From Oscillospiraceae bacterium (lineage in GTDB: Bacteria > Bacillota > Clostridia > UMGS1883), in assembly GCA_022508735.1 (NCBI GenBank), contig JAFLUQ010000118.1:1-7123 (forward strand): a stretch of 7,123 bases of DNA, in the 5' to 3' direction. This document shows, piece by piece, positions 5,682-7,123 of the stretch (position 1 is the first letter of the stretch; each line of letters starts with the position of its first letter). A program made the translations under genes and the position numbers. The notes beneath the pieces were generated by a model, which saw only the letters and a list, made by a program, of their open reading frames with translations, did no database searches and was not told the origin of the DNA.

Positions 5682-5688
5682 CTCCTTA
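5682..5688 (-). promoter_or_regulatory. recN ribosome binding site fused to the argR stop codon
   Basis: TAAGGAG on the minus strand: the TAA is the stop codon of argR (5686-5688) and AAGGAG is the recN ribosome binding site, eight bases before ATG 5673. The arrangement implies translational coupling and rules out the GTG at 5682 as start. Confidence 0.8.
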
Positions 5689-6138
5689 CTCAGTCATACT
5701 TCTGAGCCGATAAACCAGCCTTCGGGCGCTTTCTTCACTGCGCACGACCATAATTATGGTGTCGTCGCCGGCAATTGTGCCAACCACCTCAGGGAAATCC
5801 ATGGCGTCAAGCGCCGCACCTGCGGCCTGAGCCATACCGCTGAGGGTCTTTACCACAATATTATTGACGGCATACTCTATGGAAACCACGCTTTTTTCAA
5901 ATATTATCTTAAACCGCTCCGCCAGATCGGCGTCACTGTTTATGCCGCTCTGGGCGTACACGTAGCGGCCTGTTTCGTTGAGCCGCTTCACTATTCGCAG
6001 CTCCTTTATATCGCGGGAAACTGTGGCCTGGGTCACGTCAAAGCCCATGCGACACAATTCGTCGGTGAGCTCCTGCTGAGTTTCTATATTTTTCTCGACA
6101 ATCAGACGCAAAATGGCGTTTTGCCGTTTTATTCTCAT
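5686..6138 (-). CDS. argR: Arginine repressor ArgR
   Basis: The 150-residue product is a full-length ArgR/AhrC, a hexameric arginine-dependent transcription factor that represses arginine biosynthesis and often activates catabolism. The N-terminal winged helix domain shows RQNAILRLIVEKNIETQQEL (5-24) and the recognition helix TQATVSRDIKEL (36-47). The C-terminal oligomerisation and arginine-binding domain contains AQAAGAALD (103-111) and the GTIAGDDTI segment (120-128), whose paired aspartates (125, 126) contact arginine. ATG 6138 is preceded by GGAGG at proper distance. It lies 15 bases after nadK. Its position in an operon whose promoter carries an ARG-box-like palindrome (7010-7023) suggests autoregulation. 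All expected residues are present, so it is probably functional. Confidence 0.97.
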   Translation of the reverse strand: MRIKRQNAILRLIVEKNIETQQELTDELCRMGFDVTQATVSRDIKELRIVKRLNETGRYVYAQSGINSDADLAERFKIIFEKSVVSIEYAVNNIVVKTLSGMAQAAGAALDAMDFPEVVGTIAGDDTIIMVVRSEESARRLVYRLRSMTE

Positions 6139-6153
6139 ATTGATCCTCCATTC

Positions 6154-6987
6154 TTATATGCCGGTCACGAGCTTCTTTCTCACCAGCTCATAAAAATCCG
6201 CTCCCGGCCTTACCGCCAGTCGGGTTACATATGGGCTTTTGCTTATCTCGACAGTGCCGCCCTCACCGATGGGCAGGGCATCACGACCGTCGATACTCAC
6301 GACCGCATCGCCCTGAGTCTCAAGGGTGATCTTACGGTCTGTAGGTAATACCATTGCCCTGGCAGACAGATTGTGCGGACAGATGGGCGACATAACAAAT
6401 ATATCCATATCCGGAGCTGCCAGAGGCCCGCCTGCGGACATAGAATAAGCGGTAGAGCCTGTTGGTGTAGCCACAACAAGACCGTCGGCAAGGAGCCGTG
6501 ACACCAGCCGTCCGTCCATAGAGGCTGAGATTGCAAGCATCCTGCCTGACCCACGTGACAGCACAACATCATTCAGCCCGTGATGCACCGATTCGCTTTC
6601 TCCCTGCCGAAGCACACATTTCAGCATAGTGCGCTCCTCATAGGCAAAGTCGGAGAGAATAAACTCAGCCGCCGCCTCGGCATTGCTGCCCTCGACAGTA
6701 GCCAAAAAGCCAAGTCGACCCAAATTTACTCCAAGAAGCACATTGCCATAGGGCGCGCAGCGGCCAGCCGCGTTGATTATGGTTCCGTCACCGCCCAGGG
6801 TTACAACGGTGGGGCAGCGTGCAAACAGCTCACGGTCATCCAATGCGGTGACCGGCAATAGTTCGGCTCCGGCCATGTCACAGAATACGCTGGCCTTTCC
6901 CCGCATAGCAGAGATCAGCCTGAGTGCGGAATCAAGAGCTCCGGGCTTGGCAAAATTCACTATCAGAGCTATATTTTTCAACAGCAC
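6154..6987 (-). CDS. nadK: NAD kinase (ATP- or polyphosphate-dependent)
   Basis: This 277-residue cytosolic enzyme phosphorylates NAD+ to NADP+, supplying the NADP pool. Diagnostic motifs are intact: IALIVN (6-11), GGDGT (65-69) in the nucleotide-binding loop, a Leu-Asn-Asp motif LNDVVLSRG (138-146, where many homologues have Asn-Glu), the long conserved stretch from DGLVVATPTGSTAY (168-181) to MSAGGP (183-188), and SPICPHNLSAR (200-210). The start is not an ATG: GTG 6987 lies five bases after GGAGG, and TTG 6981 (giving MKNIALIVN) is eleven bases away; I prefer GTG but cannot exclude TTG. It is the first gene of the operon with argR and recN and has a strong promoter upstream. In many clostridia nadK follows tlyA/dxs genes; here an insertion sequence end lies upstream instead. 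Some NAD kinases accept polyphosphate, notable given the VTC gene downstream, but nothing here shows that. Confidence 0.96.
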   Translation of the reverse strand: MLLKNIALIVNFAKPGALDSALRLISAMRGKASVFCDMAGAELLPVTALDDRELFARCPTVVTLGGDGTIINAAGRCAPYGNVLLGVNLGRLGFLATVEGSNAEAAAEFILSDFAYEERTMLKCVLRQGESESVHHGLNDVVLSRGSGRMLAISASMDGRLVSRLLADGLVVATPTGSTAYSMSAGGPLAAPDMDIFVMSPICPHNLSARAMVLPTDRKITLETQGDAVVSIDGRDALPIGEGGTVEISKSPYVTRLAVRPGADFYELVRKKLVTGI

Positions 6988-7009
6988 ACACCCCTCCGAT
7001 TATATTATA

Positions 7010-7023
7010 TGTATAATTATACA
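7010..7023. promoter_or_regulatory. Putative ArgR operator (ARG-box-like palindrome) on the nadK promoter
   Basis: TGTATAATTATACA is a perfect 14-base palindrome that covers the -10 hexamer (7016-7021). The known ARG box core is TGAATA-WW-TATTCA-like; each half here differs at one base (third position). The second gene of the operon is argR, so autoregulation is plausible. Part of the symmetry comes from the -10 box itself, so confidence is moderate. Confidence 0.45.
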
Positions 7024-7044
7024 CCAATTTTTATAGGTAGTCAA
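7016..7044 (-). promoter_or_regulatory. Strong sigma-A promoter of the nadK-argR-recN operon
   Basis: On the minus strand TTGACT (7039-7044), a 17-base spacer and a perfect TATAAT (7016-7021). Directly upstream of the -35 is an A/T tract (7045-7060) that could act as an UP element. Transcription should start near 7009, giving a leader of about 20 bases. Confidence 0.88.
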
Positions 7045-7070
7045 TAAAAAAATTAAAATAGACCGCGCTA

Positions 7071-7123
7071 TGAAGTGAACCCCAAAGTTTAGACAAAATA
7101 AAATATTAAATTGCTTGTGAATG
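7071..7123. mobile_element. Terminal end of an IS3-family (IS150-like) insertion sequence, partial
   Basis: From 7071 the sequence begins TGAAGTGAACCCCAAAG and continues with TTTAGACAAAAT. This matches, from memory, the terminal inverted repeat style of IS150-group IS3 elements in clostridia (TG start, ACCCCAAAAGTT, then AGACA). The rest of the element would lie beyond the right edge; no transposase codons are recognisable in the 53 visible bases and I cannot tell whether it is the left or right end. The boundary at 7071 is inferred from the TG dinucleotide. Confidence 0.5.

Noticed and set aside
5251..6348. 365-codon open frame on the plus strand
   Set aside because: It lies antisense across recN, argR and nadK, which have complete motifs, crosses their gene boundaries, and its translation shows no recognisable domain.

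Overview
The window looks like chromosomal DNA from an anaerobic Gram-positive bacterium of the class Clostridia (gut Oscillospiraceae-type). The reasons are the nadK-argR-recN gene order, strong GGAGG-type ribosome binding sites, sigma-A promoters of TTGACA/TATAAT type, a UPF0237 ACT-domain gene paired with a PFL/UPF0210 gene, and a VTC/DUF4956 pair. This placement is inferred from gene content; no rRNA or other marker is present. Coding DNA is of roughly balanced GC, and the intergenic regions are AT-rich.

Every convincing gene is on the minus strand, so the biological reading order runs from the right end to the left end. At the far right (7071-7123) is what appears to be one terminal inverted repeat of an IS3-family (IS150-like) insertion sequence that continues outside the window. 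It stops about 26 bases upstream of a strong promoter (TTGACT-N17-TATAAT). That promoter drives a compact housekeeping cluster: nadK (NAD kinase), argR (arginine repressor), recN (DNA repair ATPase), an RseC/MucC-family membrane protein with a four-cysteine motif, ridA (enamine/imine deaminase) and a small lipoprotein with an NTF2-immunity-like domain. Gaps here are 2 to 30 bases, so it probably forms one operon. A perfect 14-base palindrome covers the -10 box of the promoter and resembles an ARG box, which suggests autoregulation by ArgR.

After a 143-base gap with a possible terminator and possible Pho-box-like repeats comes a two-gene unit overlapping by ATGA. It encodes a soluble VTC-type polyphosphate polymerase domain protein and a four-helix DUF4956 membrane protein, plausibly a split polyphosphate synthesis/translocation system.

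Next is a monocistronic gene with its own promoter (TTGACA-N17-TACAAT) and its own strong terminator. It encodes a secreted, Ala-rich, acidic protein with two tandem 17-residue repeats followed by the motif IGVIGGADGPTAVYVA. That motif is a signature of the beta subunit of Na+-pumping decarboxylases, a large membrane protein that this gene clearly does not encode. This is the oddest object in the window. At the left end an ACT-domain protein (UPF0237) and the start of a PFL-family protein (UPF0210/DUF711) form another operon with its own promoter.
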